NCBI RefSeq assembly: GCF_001641265.1
Contig: NW_020167524.1
Coordinates: 1,488,001-1,552,000 of the forward strand
Source of the DNA: Pseudogymnoascus destructans
Lineage: Eukaryota > Ascomycota > Leotiomycetes > Thelebolales > Thelebolaceae
Direction of reading: 5' to 3'
Length of the DNA: 64,000 nucleotides
The position numbers were made by a program, and so were the translations under genes. The first letter of the stretch is position 1. Each line of letters starts with the position of its first letter. This document shows, in pieces, positions 1-11,104 of the stretch. A model generated the notes under the pieces. The model was not told the DNA's origin. It searched no databases and worked only from the letters and a program-made list of their open reading frames with translations.

Positions 1-942
1 AACAATGACACATGAAAAACTAGGTGTAGTCTAGAGTTCTTAGGTAGTTTCAGTCTGTAATTAACTAAGCTGATTTTGTTCTATATTTTAAATGGTCCTA
101 ATTTCTTCAAGTCCAACTTCGTATTAATGTGTTTCTAGAGTAGATATACTTTATACCCTCCTTAAAGGCAGGTTCTATACTACGCTTCTTGTTTGCATAC
201 ACAGCAGATCATTCATTTAAGAATTAGATGTCTGTCGCAAGTTGTTTATAGAACAATTTCAGTTATTCTATAGTGATCATAGCTTGTTCTGCTCTTAAGT
301 CATCTAGTTGTGGTTGTCTATATACCTCTGGCTAATAGCTGTAATTAGCAAAGAATGGTGAGACTTTTGTTGCTTCGGTCATCGTGCTGTTATATGCGAA
401 CTGTGTGATAGGTAAGATCTAAACCTAATTGTCCTGTTAGTAGTTGACATAACCCTATAGGTATTGTTTAAGGGTTTGATTTAATCTTTCTGTTTAGCCG
501 TCTGTTTGTTCTAAAAGCACCATTAACGATTTCTAAAATTTTGAAGTAAGCAGCTTGTCTCTGTCTAAGATGATTTCTTCTAGTAATCTGTAATCAGCTA
601 ATATACTCGAAGGAAGGTATATACGAGTGCTTTAGCACTGCTAGCTTCTAGATATAGTACAAACATTATATATTTCATGAGTCTTTCTGTAATAACTAGG
701 ATAGCGTCAAATACTACTCCTATTAACAGGTCCTAAGAGGGTGGTAGCTTGACAATGAAGTCTAAAGCTATAGATTTCCACGCTCCTCTCAGTACTAGTG
801 TTAACTTGAGCTGTCTATATAGCAAGTGCCTATTGGATTTCAATTTGCTACAAATGTCGCACTCTCTTACCACTTCCACCTGCTTCCTTACACCTAGGAA
901 GTAGTATTGTTAGGTGATTCGTTCAAAGGTGCGTGTTACTCC

Positions 943-1182
943 CTAATGGCTGTGTGCTAGTAGTGAGTGTTGTTCTTGCACTAGCAGGCGTATCATTTTG
1001 TTTAGGACATACACTAATCCTTTGAATCGGATTAATCCTTGTTCATCGATGGCAAAGTTGCCTTTAGTTTTTATTAAGACTTGCTTTGCACATTCGTCTG
1101 TTACATAAGCTTTCTTTAGTCTTTCTTCTAACTCCGAGTTCTCCATAGTGGTAATGGTGGCTAGTAACTTACTGTATTGCAT
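943..1182 (-). pseudogene. Integrase zinc-binding region fragment (gypsy relic)
   Basis: Seventy-nine open codons read LATITTMENSELEERLKKAY and, later, GLVYVLNKMIRLLVQEQHSL. This is the spacer between RNase H and the H2C2 zinc-binding motif of a Ty3/gypsy integrase. The same segment occurs on the plus strand at about 45700-45930 with different stop mutations, so the two relics belong to one family. Confidence 0.7.
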
Positions 1183-1795
1183 TCCTACATCTGTTTTCTT
1201 TAATATAGCTCTAGGCCTTTCTTCTTCTGGGCTAATGTAGTCAGTCTGTCTACTAAGAGCATCGCTCTTGCATTATTAGAGCCCTTAAGATATGTAATCA
1301 TGAAGTTGTAAGCTGCGAGTGTCTCTGCCTATTAGACTTGTCTGTGGTTTAAAACTTTAGTCGTAGTAAAGTACACGAGATTCTTATGACCCATCCATAC
1401 CTATACAGGGTAGGCCGATCCTTCAAGATATACTCACCAGTGCTTAAAAGCAATGACAATAGCTATTAGCTCCTTGTCGTAGATGTTATAGTTGACATCT
1501 ATAGGTGACAGTTGTCTAGAGTAATATGCGAATAGTTTGAGCTTTCTGTCTTTGTCTAGTTGACTTAGACATGCTCTAATCACGAAATTAGAAAAGTCTG
1601 TCTCTAGGACTATCTTCTTTGTAGAGTTGAATGTAGCTAAGATAGGTGCTTCTATGAACTTTGTCTTGAGTTCTTAGAAAGCAGCTTCTGCCTTGTCTGT
1701 CCATTCGAATGTGAGGTCTTTCCTTGTAAGCTCTGTAAGTGGTTGAGCGACTTTGGAATATTTTATAATAAACCTTTAGTAGAAGTTGGCAAAAC

Positions 1796-2134
1796 CTAAG
1801 AAGCTTGTACTTCTTTAACTATGGTTGGTGTTGGCCATTCCAACACTGCTGTGACCTTTGCTTGGTCCATTTTTATGCCATGTGTTCTGATAATGTAACC
1901 TAAGAATTTAACTTGATCCTTATGGAATTCACATTTCTCTAGCTTAAGGAGTAGGTTGTATTCCTTCAACCTTTGTAACACCTTCTTAACATAGTTTACA
2001 TGTTCTGTTAGGTCTTTAGAGTAGACTAAGATGTCGTCTAAGTAGTCGATGATGAATACATCTAGGTATTTATAAAGGGCTTCATTTATAAGCCTCTGTA
2101 TAGATGCTAGTGCATTTGTTAGTCTAAAGGGCAT
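1796..2134 (-). pseudogene. Reverse transcriptase palm fragment (gypsy relic)
   Basis: This open stretch reads MPFRLTNALASIQRLINEAL, then DVFIIDYLDDILVYSK and VKFLGYII, which are the conserved palm segments of Ty3/gypsy reverse transcriptase; the catalytic YLDD is intact. Upstream codons (to about 2560) and downstream codons continue the domain but contain many TAG and TAA stops. It is non-functional and part of the relic. Confidence 0.85.
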
Positions 2135-2761
2135 AACTTGATACTTATAACTATAGTAGGTGCAGAATGCTATTTTCTACTCGTCTCCCTTCTTTATTCA
2201 GATTAAGTATAGGCACCTCTTAGGTCTAGTTTTGTAAATATCTTAGCTCCTTGAAACCAGTTATGTAACTTGTTTATCAAGAGTAAGGTGTATCTGTCCT
2301 TAATAGTGATGATGTTTGTGCCCTAATAATCAACATAGAGTCGTAGCTTTTTGTCCTTCTTTAGCACAAATAGTATTAGACTTCCTACTAGTGATGTCGA
2401 TGGTCTAATGAACCTTTTAGTGAGGTTCTTGTTAATGTATTCTTTTAGCACGTCTAGCTCTGCTACTAACATCTGATATATTAGTCCGAACGGTAGACTC
2501 TTTCCTTCTATAATGGGTATCGCATGATCCTTTGGTGCTTAGGAAGTTTCTCTTCCTTAGGGACTTCCTAGAATAACTACTTGTATTCCTTATACTCTAC
2601 TAGTATTTGCTTTAGTAAGGATGTCTAGGCTCTAGGCTAGGTCATTAGACTTAGCGGTTGCACATAACTCCTTCTGGTGCTAGGAGGATTTCTCTCTTTA
2701 TGTCATGTCCGTTCATTTACACATGTACTAGCTCATTACAACTTTCTCATTCTGCTAGTCA

Positions 2762-2809
2762 ATCTAGGGGTTGTGTTTCTTAAGCCACAGAGAAACACAA
2801 CCCCTAGAT
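2762..2809. repeat. Perfect 19-bp inverted repeat, 10-nt loop
   Basis: Arms 2762-2780 and 2791-2809 are exact reverse complements around the loop taagccacag. The palindrome marks the left junction of the inverted RT fragment: the same linker sequence is present once in each orientation. Confidence 0.95.
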
Positions 2810-3226
2810 CGAAAGGAGAAAGGAGCTAAGGTTTTTGCAGTATCATTTAAAGATATACTTGCCGAACAAGCAAAGGAGGAAACGAAAGAAATTGACCCAA
2901 AACTGATCCTCCTAAAGCAGTTCCATAAATATCTCGATGTGTTCTCAAAACAGGCTGCAGACAAGCTCCTGCCTCACAGATATGCAGACCATCACATTGT
3001 GTTAGAAGGGAACTCAAAACTAGGGCATGCACCACTCTATAACATGTCTCGAGAAGAGCTTGATCTTGTGAAGAAATACATGGAGAACAATCTTACCAAA
3101 GGATTCATCGAAGCTAGCAAAGCACCATTTGCCTCACCTGTGTTATTTGTACGCAAACCAGGTGATGCATGCATGATTGTCTATGTATACGATATCAAAC
3201 TGTATCGTTTCCTTGTGTCTATGTAG
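2771..3226 (+). pseudogene. Inverted, little-mutated gypsy RT fragment
   Basis: This plus-strand frame of 151 codons encodes the linker and N-terminal edge of a Ty3/gypsy reverse transcriptase: LLPHRYADHHIVLEG, then MSREELDLVKKYMENNL, GFIEASKAPFASPVLFVRK. It lies inside an element whose other pol parts read on the minus strand and are full of RIP-type stops. The minus-strand relic carries its own RT N-terminus further left (about 2560-2300), so this fragment is a second copy from a different, less mutated family and not a simple inversion of the host element. It is cut off before the catalytic YxDD motif. Confidence 0.75.
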
Positions 3227-4158
3227 CATGACCATTTCTAATAGGACTGTCTTGTAGGTTACCATTCCGTTGTTAGTTAAGATGGGCTCTCTATCTGCAA
3301 CCATTAATAGGGATAGGTCTTTAGTTGTATCCTAAAACTATATGTGTCTGCTACTTTTTTCGTCATAAAGTTGCCTGTTGCTCCTAAGTCTATCATAGCT
3401 TAGAGGTGTTGCTGTTATATCTTAGCAACTACATATAGCTACATGCTACCTGTTATAGTGCATAGCTAGTTCACACTAGGCCTCTTTGTGTTGCTTGCTA
3501 GTAGCCTACTGTCTAGGACTCCTAGTTTTTTAACTAGAGTTGTCTAGTAGATTGTTATCTTGCGATGATCTCTTTTAATTGCTTCCTAGTCATAATAGAC
3601 TGGTCTTTGTCTAGTAGGGAAGTAGGCATGGTCCGTTTTCTCAAAGCAATGCTATAAGCATTCCTTGGTATAACACTGTGACTATAGTACAAATTTGTGC
3701 TAGGGGTGATTAGTCCAGAGACGTATCTTGTGTCTATAGTTTCTCCCCTTCCTTATCCATAATGGGTCCCTTAAGTTTGTAGTTGTTTTTAGCCTAAATT
3801 TCTACAGGCTATAGTCCCTTATAATGATCCTCTTGTTCTAGTTGCTCTAGTACTTGTAAGAGGCTTTCTTAATGGTCCTTATAGACCTTACTGTCTCTTA
3901 GAAGTGTAGTTGAGGTTAGATGGTAATTATGGTTCCTAGGGGCGAGTAAAAGCGCTGTCTTAGGGGCCTAGATCCGGCCGTTAGGGAGTTGAGGCCTCTA
4001 TCACCACCTAGGGATGCTCAAAAGGAGTAGGAATGGATGGAGATGGAAGTTATAATGCATAATTAACTAGAAGTAGAGTCCTAAGGGTCTAGGGGGAAAA
4101 GTTGTAAGCAATTTGTCAATTTGAGAAAATAGTTGTAGGTGCGTCCGTAATGAGAGAG

Positions 4159-4254
4159 GTCGTTCGAGAAGTCGTTCAACCAGTCATTTAACAGGTCGCT
4201 CAACAGGTCGCTCAACAAGTCGCTCAACAGGTCGCTCAACAGGTCGCTCAACAG
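4159..4254. repeat. 12-bp tandem repeat, eight units
   Basis: Eight consecutive 12-bp units with consensus gtcgctcaacag run without gaps. The units at the left end are degenerate and those at the right end nearly identical. On the minus strand they encode a VERP repeat inside the gag-like ORF. Confidence 0.9.
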
Positions 4255-4567
4255 CACCACTAGGCTTCGTGGTATCATCGCTAAAGAATAACCTCTCCGA
4301 CTCCAATGCAGCCGCCAGCCGCGCAGCCACCGCCTCAGCCTCCGACTTACCCTCCACAACCCGGAGGATATACCTCGTAGTAAACATCTTCCACCCGTTC
4401 ACTCCCCATCCTGGAAGCTTCACCCGCTGGTGCACACAGGTGACGATCTCGTGAGAGACGAATGGGCTAGTGGTACCCTGGACTAGGGCGGTGCGCCTAG
4501 GAGATGTTGATTTGAGGATGCCGGCGGAGTTGGGTCTGGGTTTATTGGATGCCTTGCGAGCTAGCAT
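4184..4567 (-). pseudogene. gag-like N-terminal ORF of the gypsy relic
   Basis: The ATG is at 4567 and 127 codons stay open before a stop. The beginning (MLARKASNKPRPNSAG) is followed by a segment rich in Ala/Glu (SEAEAVAARLAAALE) and then by a VERPVERP repeat tract encoded by 12-bp tandem repeats. Its place just downstream of the short LTR and upstream of protease and reverse transcriptase suggests gag; the protein itself matches no domain I can name. Downstream codons carry stops, so the ORF is broken. It is less mutated than the pol region. Confidence 0.4.
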
Positions 4568-4613
4568 GGTGACGATAAATATGTCAGTTTTCTTAGTGAC
4601 ATGGGATGGTCGG

Positions 4614-4742
4614 TGTAACGGGTGCCGCCGTTACAGTACATGTGGTATATAAAGCGTGTTACGTGTATTCCGAGCGAGCCGGAATACTGTAGTCTTTTTG
4701 GCTCAGTGGGATGTAGCTCGAGCGTAACCGTACATCATTACA
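4614..4742 (-). repeat. Short LTR of the gypsy relic
   Basis: A segment of about 129 bp begins TGTAATGATG and ends CCCGTTACA on the minus strand, so it has TG...CA ends. It contains a TATA-like motif (tatataaag in plus-strand sense, 4648-4660 area) and lies 47 bp upstream of the gag-like start codon. The unusually short length and the missing partner make the outer boundary tentative. Confidence 0.5.
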
Positions 4743-5513
4743 GTCGGGATGAGAACTCTGTGGTAGGAACTTATTTCGTCTATTGGAGTTTCCTGTTTTA
4801 TCGTTAGACGTTGCTTGAAAACTGGTCTGGATGGGAATATGAGAACACCGACCTTATATAATATTGGTTGAAGACTAGAGTTTGAAAAACAGAAGCCGCG
4901 AGCAGCAGCTATAGTGATCTTTGAGCTTCGTATATGGATTGGCGAAGAATAATATTGGTAGTTTTATGCAAAAATTTTTTCGAGGTGATGTGTAAGAAAG
5001 AGAGGAAGGGCGAGATGGAAGGGCGACCCATAACATTCCTGGACGTTTACAAAATGACCGCCAGAAAGTATGGTAAATGGCTAGCCTTACCATGGTTCCA
5101 TCTGCTTGATTGATTAAGCTTTCAACTGGAGGATAGCTGGAAATAGAGTTCATTACTGCCATGTCTCCTGTCACCCGTTCCTGAAGTCCAATCTTGGTAG
5201 GAAGCTTCGTCTGGTGCCATTGTTTAGACTCGACGACGACGACATTGTTGGCAACAATGAAGTCAAGGTGGCATCTTGACGAAGAGGACAGAAAAAGGAA
5301 AGTGAACATGATAGAATGGCTTCGATAAAAGAAGTATATAAAACCTATGACAATGGCTATATGGAAATAACCTCTCCTTTGTCGTAATGTAGTATGTAAG
5401 AACGGCAGGTGCGACTCGATCGTGCCTTCCTGTTGAATCATTCTTGATTCCCGTTGAATCATTTTGGATACGGTGAACTGGTCACTAGCCAAACTAGTAA
5501 ACCTAGAAGAACC
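4743..5513. other. Intergenic, 5' flank of the gene at 5514
   Basis: I see no supported gene. A 214-codon open frame on the minus strand (5519-4875) starts at GTG, overlaps the start of the neighbouring gene and has no recognisable domain. The stretch holds the presumed promoter of the plus-strand gene. Confidence 0.5.
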
Positions 5514-8500
5514 ATGCACTCGGAAGGTCCTCTGAAAAAGAAGTATGACCGAAAATGCGTGCCAGTCCGCAGAGTATCATCCTGGGAGAGAGAGCAAATC
5601 GAGAAGCGACAGAGGCATCTCAAGAACTTCAAAGGAGTGAAATGGCAGAAATTGAACCGTGAGGATGAGTTGCGAAGAGCAAAGGCTGCGGCAGATGGTA
5701 TAAGATACGTGAGGTTGTCCTCAGTACGTTCCGCGTCAATTGCACCGAACAAGGTATCGCGGGTAGCGGCAAGGAGAACTCGAGGCGTGAGATTCACTGC
5801 CAGAAAGGTACAGAACCCAGGGCCCGAGTGACGTTGAGGTGAATTAACAGCAACTAACAGAAGAATCCCCACAAACCTCGCGGACACTTGACACACCAGC
5901 CTACGAAAACCCTCACACATAACGAAATAGCCCATTCCACTTACCGCCCTGCTCCGAAAAGGTACAGGTTTAGACGCGAGCCACCACCGCCAACGCCAAT
6001 TACGCTAGAAAACCTCAAAAAGTTCAGGATGGACGAAAAGAAGAAGAGGAAAGATGACGATGACGCGAAATTCGAGAAGAGAATCTTCGCGCAGATTTTC
6101 AAAACTATCGAAAACGACCCAACCAGCAAGGTCCTTCGGAAACAAGTCCGCTGTATTGAGCAGCTGCGCGAGAAATCACCACCGCGGCAGACCGATTCGA
6201 CCCTCGACCGCGCTGAGAAACAACTTTTCCAGCTCATCAAGGATCACGGTTACCCCAGTGATATTAAGCTGCAATCCAGGACGGTTCAACGCCTCCATGC
6301 AGGCCCCACACTGCGTGAGTCCCCCTCCTCGCCTTGTCTCGGCCCGGTTCACTAACCTGCCCTTCAGCAGCTCCAGCCACAGCCGGAGAAGACGCTTCTG
6401 AACGAAGCAAGCCGGCCCAACCCGAGCAGAGACGGGAAGCCGCAGGACCCTCTCCGGCTCCCGCTCCGGCCGACAAAGACGCCAGCGAAGGCAGCGAGCC
6501 TGCCGAACGCGAGCATGGCCGAGCTCGGGAAACAGCGGGCCACTCTCCTGCTCCAATTCCAGCGGATGAAGACATCCGCGAACGCTCCAAGCCGATTAAA
6601 GCCGAGCATGGAGAGCGACTTGAGATCAGGCGGGAAGATACATCACTTAATGTCGGCACCCGCCACAAGCACTTCCCAAAAGTGGAAGCGTCTGCATTAT
6701 CCCTTGGAGGCCTCTATGACATACCTTCACCACCCCGCCATGCTAGACAGCCCTTTCCAGCGCCAAAACCAGACCATATCTTGAAGCAGGAGGACAAGAG
6801 GTCCACCACACCACTTGAGGCAACCACTCGCCACGAACCGCCCCCAAATTCTCAGGCGTCCGCGTCCTCCATTGGCGACTCCTTGGATCCACCCTCACCA
6901 CCCCGCCACGCTACACGGCCCGTCCCAGAACTCAATCCCGACCCTATCCAGAAGAAGGGGAGCAAGCTCTCGGTGGAACCAATTGAACCGGGCACCCGCC
7001 ACAAGCCACCTCCAAAATCTCAGGCGCCCGCGTCTTCCGTTGGAGACCCCCTGGGTCCACCCTCACCTGTCCGCCACGCTAGACAGTCTGCTCCCGCCTC
7101 CAATCCCTCCCAAGTCTACCAACAAGAAAACAAGCGGCCCTGGATACCGCTCGATGCCAACACGGGCGCCCAGTACCATGCGGCCGAGATTTTCCCCAGT
7201 GACCGCTTCGACCCTACCCCGCCATCACACCGCCACAGACAAACTATCCCTGCACCCAAGCTCCCTCAAGGTCAGCGACAAGAAACCAAGCAACCAGATG
7301 CACCATTTGACGCCGGCACGCGCCACAGACCGCCCCCGAAATCAGTCGAGTCCGCGTATTCCATCGGCAACCCCGTTGACGCCCCCTCACCCCAGCTCGC
7401 TCGACAGCCCATGCCAGCACTCAAACCTTTCTACCTCCACCGGCAAGAAAACGCGCGGCCAAGCACAGCGCCAGAAGCCAGTGCCCCCGTCCACAAACGC
7501 CCCCAATCCAACGTATCCACCTCTTTGGTCGGCTCTGCCTTCGATCTTGCCACCCAACCGCCGCAAAGACCTCAAGTGCCAGCGGGACCCTCACCATCCC
7601 CTCGTCACAGACAACCTGTCCTAGCTTCCAGGCCCTCCAAACTGCAACAACAACAAACCGCACGCCCCAGCAGAGCACCCGAAGCCAGCGCCCGCGTCCG
7701 CAAACGCCCTCAATCAAACGCATCCACCCCTTCTTCCATCGGCTCGCGTTTTAATTCCCCCTCCCAGCCACCGCGCAGATCCCAAGCACCTTCCCCATCC
7801 TCACGCGCCAGACAGCCTACCCCACTATCCCGACCCTCCCAACTCAACCCCCAAGAAACTGTGCGCCCAAGAACAGCGCGCGAATCCAGCGCTCCCACCA
7901 ATAAACGCCCCCGATCCAGCGCTTCAGTCTCCTCACGCACCTCAACCTTCGCTGTCCTCCCCCAACCCTCCCGCGGTAGACAACGCGCCCGCAGTACCAC
8001 CCCTCCTCCACCAAAACGCCGCCGTCGTCGTCGTGATGATGATAGTGGTGCTACCCCACAAAGTCGAAACCGCTACCCCTCCTCCGACTCGCCCTCCCCC
8101 CCACCCCCCCGCGCCCCGGGCATCCCTCCGCGGCCTCGGTTTAAAGCAATGACTTCCATAACGGATAAAGAAGACAAGGCATCTCGCGCAATCATGCATC
8201 CGGCGTCGAAGCCGTTGGCGAAACTGAACGATGCTGCGAAGGTGACTACTGATTTCGAGACGCTGGGGAAGACGCAGAGGGTGCATCCGAGTTTTGAGAA
8301 GGCGAAGGTGAATGCGAATAATAAGCATGTTAGGCATATTAATCGCACTAATGGGAGGAGAAGGGAGGTGGTGGAGGAGCCGAGGAGTCTTTGGGATAGT
8401 GTTGGGATGCCGCCGGGTGGGCCGGGGGTGGGGGTAGCGGGTCAGGGAGGAGGGGCGGGGGCGGGACAGCCGCAGGCGGGTGCAGCTGGCTCGGTGAGAG

Positions 8501-8607
8501 GGGGGGTGATGGCGAATAGTGGGGTGGCAAGGCGGAGAGAGATGATTGAGTTGATTGATGCGGAGTTTGGGCCGGGTGGTGGGGAGGAGGGGGGTGGTGC
8601 GTTGTGA
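5514..8607 (+). CDS. Pro-rich, disordered repeat protein (orphan)
   Basis: Three exons are inferred: 5514-5807, 5900-6314 and 6368-8607, giving about 982 aa. Splice signals are GTACAG...CACCAG and GTGAGT...TTCAG; the last acceptor is tandem (cagcag), so a one-residue variant at 6371 is possible. The N-terminal 240 residues are basic and charged (WEREQIEKRQRHLKNFKGVKW; KKFRMDEKKKRKDDDDAKF) and look like the conserved part. The middle, about residues 240-780, is low-complexity Pro/Ser/Arg with imperfect units of about 50-60 residues containing RHxPPPKS, ASxSSIG and PPSPPRHARQP. A short conserved-looking tail (KPLAKLNDAAKVTTDFETLGK; VVEEPRSLWDSVGMPPGG) precedes a Gly-rich end. I do not recognise a family. 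The basic composition would suit a nuclear protein, but that is inference. GC is clearly higher than in the flanking transposon DNA. Confidence 0.75.
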
Positions 8608-9851
8608 TATTGTATTGCTGGGTGCGCGGTGTTTGATGGGTTATGTCTTACTATCTCCCGAGGAAGGGTGACCTGCCTGCGGAAGAAGGCGGAGGAAAAG
8701 GTTGCTGCCTCTATGGCTCTGAGGGATGGCTGATTAGTTTGCTGTATGAATACCACATAGAAGGCGCTGAGGCAGCGAGGCCCCGTAGCTGTGGGTGACA
8801 GCTGCGGAGGTATTGGGGAGGTGAGATATCGCACAACAGAAGAACTGTTTGTTTTCACCTGGCATCTTGCATCTTGCGTCTTGCATCCGCGCTGAATTAT
8901 TGGGCCGGTGCATACATAGATACGCAGCTTTTAGATCTCAGCTATCTCTTCATCTTACCATCCAATCGCACCATTTGAGATTTTTGAATGCATTCGTGTT
9001 TGTTGTGCTTCAATCTCCATCGTACCAGATCATATATCACACCTGATCTCCCATCGGATCGTATGTGTGCAACCGCTTGTAGCATTTGGCTGTGCCGTCG
9101 TAGATGTTTCCGTTGCAAGTGAGAGAGCCAGGTTGGACGACGTCCAAAATAAGAACACGCCCCTTGGCGCAATGTTCTCTCGGAGGTCACGTGCACCACC
9201 AATCTGAAGTTTATAGGCCCGTCTATTTCAGGGTTTGATGGGAGTATAGAGTCGATGGTGTATTTTAAATATAATACCATTACACCGACAAGTCCCAAAA
9301 TCCGTATCTAACCCACCAAGCACCATATCAGCACTGTGGGGAAGTTATGAACACTCTTACAGGGATAAGCTCACTAGAGACGCACATGTGGAGCCCGCAA
9401 ATTTCTCACAACGACGACAACAACAACACTCACTCACTCACTCACTCACACTCACACTCACACTCACTCACAATCATCAAACACCGAAACCCAAATTCTC
9501 AAAAGAGGAGAGAGACTTCAATTAATCAGCTCGACTGTCCTAGCTAGTACAAGTGTAAAAAAAGAAAGAGAAGGTAAGTTAAGTTGTATGTTGTGTGAGT
9601 AGTACCAGCTAAACAGGCCAGTCAAGAGCCTTTCATCACCCTTTCATTTCCATCTCCATAATCATCAAAAACCCAGTGCCAGCGCAAGTGCAAGTGCTCA
9701 AGCCAGCTCAGCCAGCTCAGCGCAAGCAAGTATTCCCATCGTATCATCAATACCCCGTTCGTTCTCACGAACCGAGGTCTTCGAGATGTATTACCAGCCG
9801 GCTCCGCTAGGGATCGGGGGGGATAGAGAGCTCGGAATCAGAGGGGGGAAT
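8608..9851. other. Intergenic with microsatellite
   Basis: There is no convincing gene. It holds the 3' flanks of two convergent genes, a CACT/CACACT microsatellite at about 9428-9471, and a CACGTG hexamer near 9188. Confidence 0.6.
9428..9471. repeat. (CACT)n/(CACACT)n microsatellite
   Basis: About 44 bp of cactcactcactcactcaca followed by cactcacactcactcaca, intergenic, with no coding role visible. Confidence 0.9.
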
Positions 9852-10695
9852 TTACTCCTCTCCGTCCTCCTTGGTCTTCTTCTTGGACTTCTTGGTCACG
9901 GGTGCGGCGCCCTCTTTTTTGCAGTGCACGATTAAGCGGGTCCAGGACTCTTCTTTGTCCCATTCGAAGCCGGCGAGGACGGGGGCTTCGAGTTCGTCAT
10001 CAGCCTGGTGGGGGGAGGGGTGTCAGTTTACTTTCTTTACAACGATGAGGGGAGTAGGTGGGTGAGTGGATGGAGGTTCCGGTATATCCGGATGACCGGC
10101 AAGCACATACCTTCTTCCTGAACTGCTTGTAGATTGCATCTAACGCATCCTTGATGGTTACACCCTTCAGGTTCCGTGCCGTTACCTCGAGTCCCAGTGG
10201 GAAGTGTAGGTCAATCTTCTTGACTGGTGGTGTGGTGAGGAATTTTTTTAAGTAGTCCTTGTCCTCCACAGTCGTGGGCGACTTGTTGATTCTCCTGTGA
10301 TGGAAGCATGGGTCAGTCTATGTTCAGATGGTTGATGATATGTGTGGGCATGGACAGGTGTATGTATGCATCCAGTGCGGGGTAATGGACGAGGCTTGAC
10401 TTGACTTACCAGTTGAGCTTCTGGGTCTCCTTTGCAATGAGGAGTTCCGTTCCTTCCTTTTCTGTTCATCGTTCATCGTCAGCACGGCTCATCACGATGT
10501 CAGACGCAATGGATGGCGAGTTGAGGCTGCAGAAGTGGATAGTGGATGATGTGACGTACCTAAGTCATTGATGTTGAACACTCCAGCAGCCGTTGAGCTC
10601 ATGCGGCGATGGCCCTTCTCCTTTGGTGGCGACGACGAGAGACCCTGGACGGCGGAGTCGACCTTGGTGAGGGGTACATTATCGATATCGGCCAT
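9852..10695 (-). CDS. Small DUF6699-like protein
   Basis: Four exons on the minus strand are inferred: 10695-10560, 10461-10410, 10294-10111 and 10004-9852, totalling 174 aa. All junctions are GT-AG (GTACGT, GTAAGT, GTATGT donors) and phases agree. The N-terminus is polar and probably disordered (SSSPPKEKGHRRMSSTAAGVF). The core at about residues 68-150 reads VKKIDLHFPLGLEVTARNL, GVTIKDALDAIYKQFRKK and WDKEESWTRLIVHCKK, which resembles the fungal DUF6699 fold, where a 'vTvrDvLdaIy' helix is typical. The C-terminus is a Lys-rich tail (TKKSKKKTKEDGEE). No biochemical role is known for this family, and I infer none. The 5' flank carries a G-rich minisatellite 300 bp upstream. Confidence 0.75.
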
Positions 10696-10998
10696 GATGA
10701 AGGTTGGATTGATGGAACTGCTCTGATTTGAGGCAGTTGCGTGGGGTTGATGGATGGTTGAAGACTCGCTGGGGAGTCAATCGAAATCAAGGTGTTAGGG
10801 AGGTGAAGTTGTATTTATAGGTGGAGAGAGGAAGACAAACAAACGTGAAGCTTGCTTGAGGCTGGGTTTGGGGTTTGATGTTGAAGTTGGATGGAATGAG
10901 GGGGGCAGAGTAGAAGTGATGTTTATAGGATGTAGTTACGACGATTCAGGTACCTGACGTTGTGTGGATTGATTGAAGGTGCGTGAGTGACGTTGTAA

Positions 10999-11104
10999 GG
11001 TAGGAGGGGAGGGTAGGAGGGGAGGGTAGGAGGGTAGGAGGAGGGTAGGAGGGTAGGAGGGTAGGAGGGGGGGGGTAGGAACGGGAAGGTGAGAAGGGGG
11101 GGGG
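10999..11104. repeat. G-rich minisatellite (GTAGGAGGG)n
   Basis: About 106 bp built from gtaggaggg and gtaggaggggaggg units, with runs of three to nine G on the plus strand. It lies upstream of the DUF6699-like gene, whose template is the plus strand. The spacing of G runs would permit G-quadruplex formation. Confidence 0.85.

Larger units (their letters stand above)
1..4742 (-). mobile_element. RIP-damaged Ty3/gypsy (chromovirus-type) relic
   Basis: On the minus strand the parts read in retroelement order: a short LTR (4742-4614), a gag-like start (4567), a protease trace near 3363-3396 (reads DLGATGNFMT where the family usually has DSGATGNF), reverse transcriptase (about 2560-1796), RNase H (about 1700-1240), integrase zinc-binding region (1182-943) and the integrase C-terminus/chromodomain linker (about 300-1). 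The frame is littered with stops, mainly TAG. Positions 1-300 align with 20817-21130, a much less damaged copy; the differences are mostly G-to-A and C-to-T, repeatedly TG to TA or CA to TA, as RIP would leave. The 3' LTR is not in the window. A foreign plus-strand gypsy piece sits at about 2786-3226. Confidence 0.85.

Noticed and set aside
4875..5519. 214-codon minus-strand open frame
   Set aside because: Starts at GTG, overlaps the start of the gene at 5514, has no domain and odd composition; probably chance.
6515..7624. Long alternative frames over the Pro-rich gene
   Set aside because: Shadow frames caused by high GC and low complexity; the chosen frame carries the splice-consistent gene.
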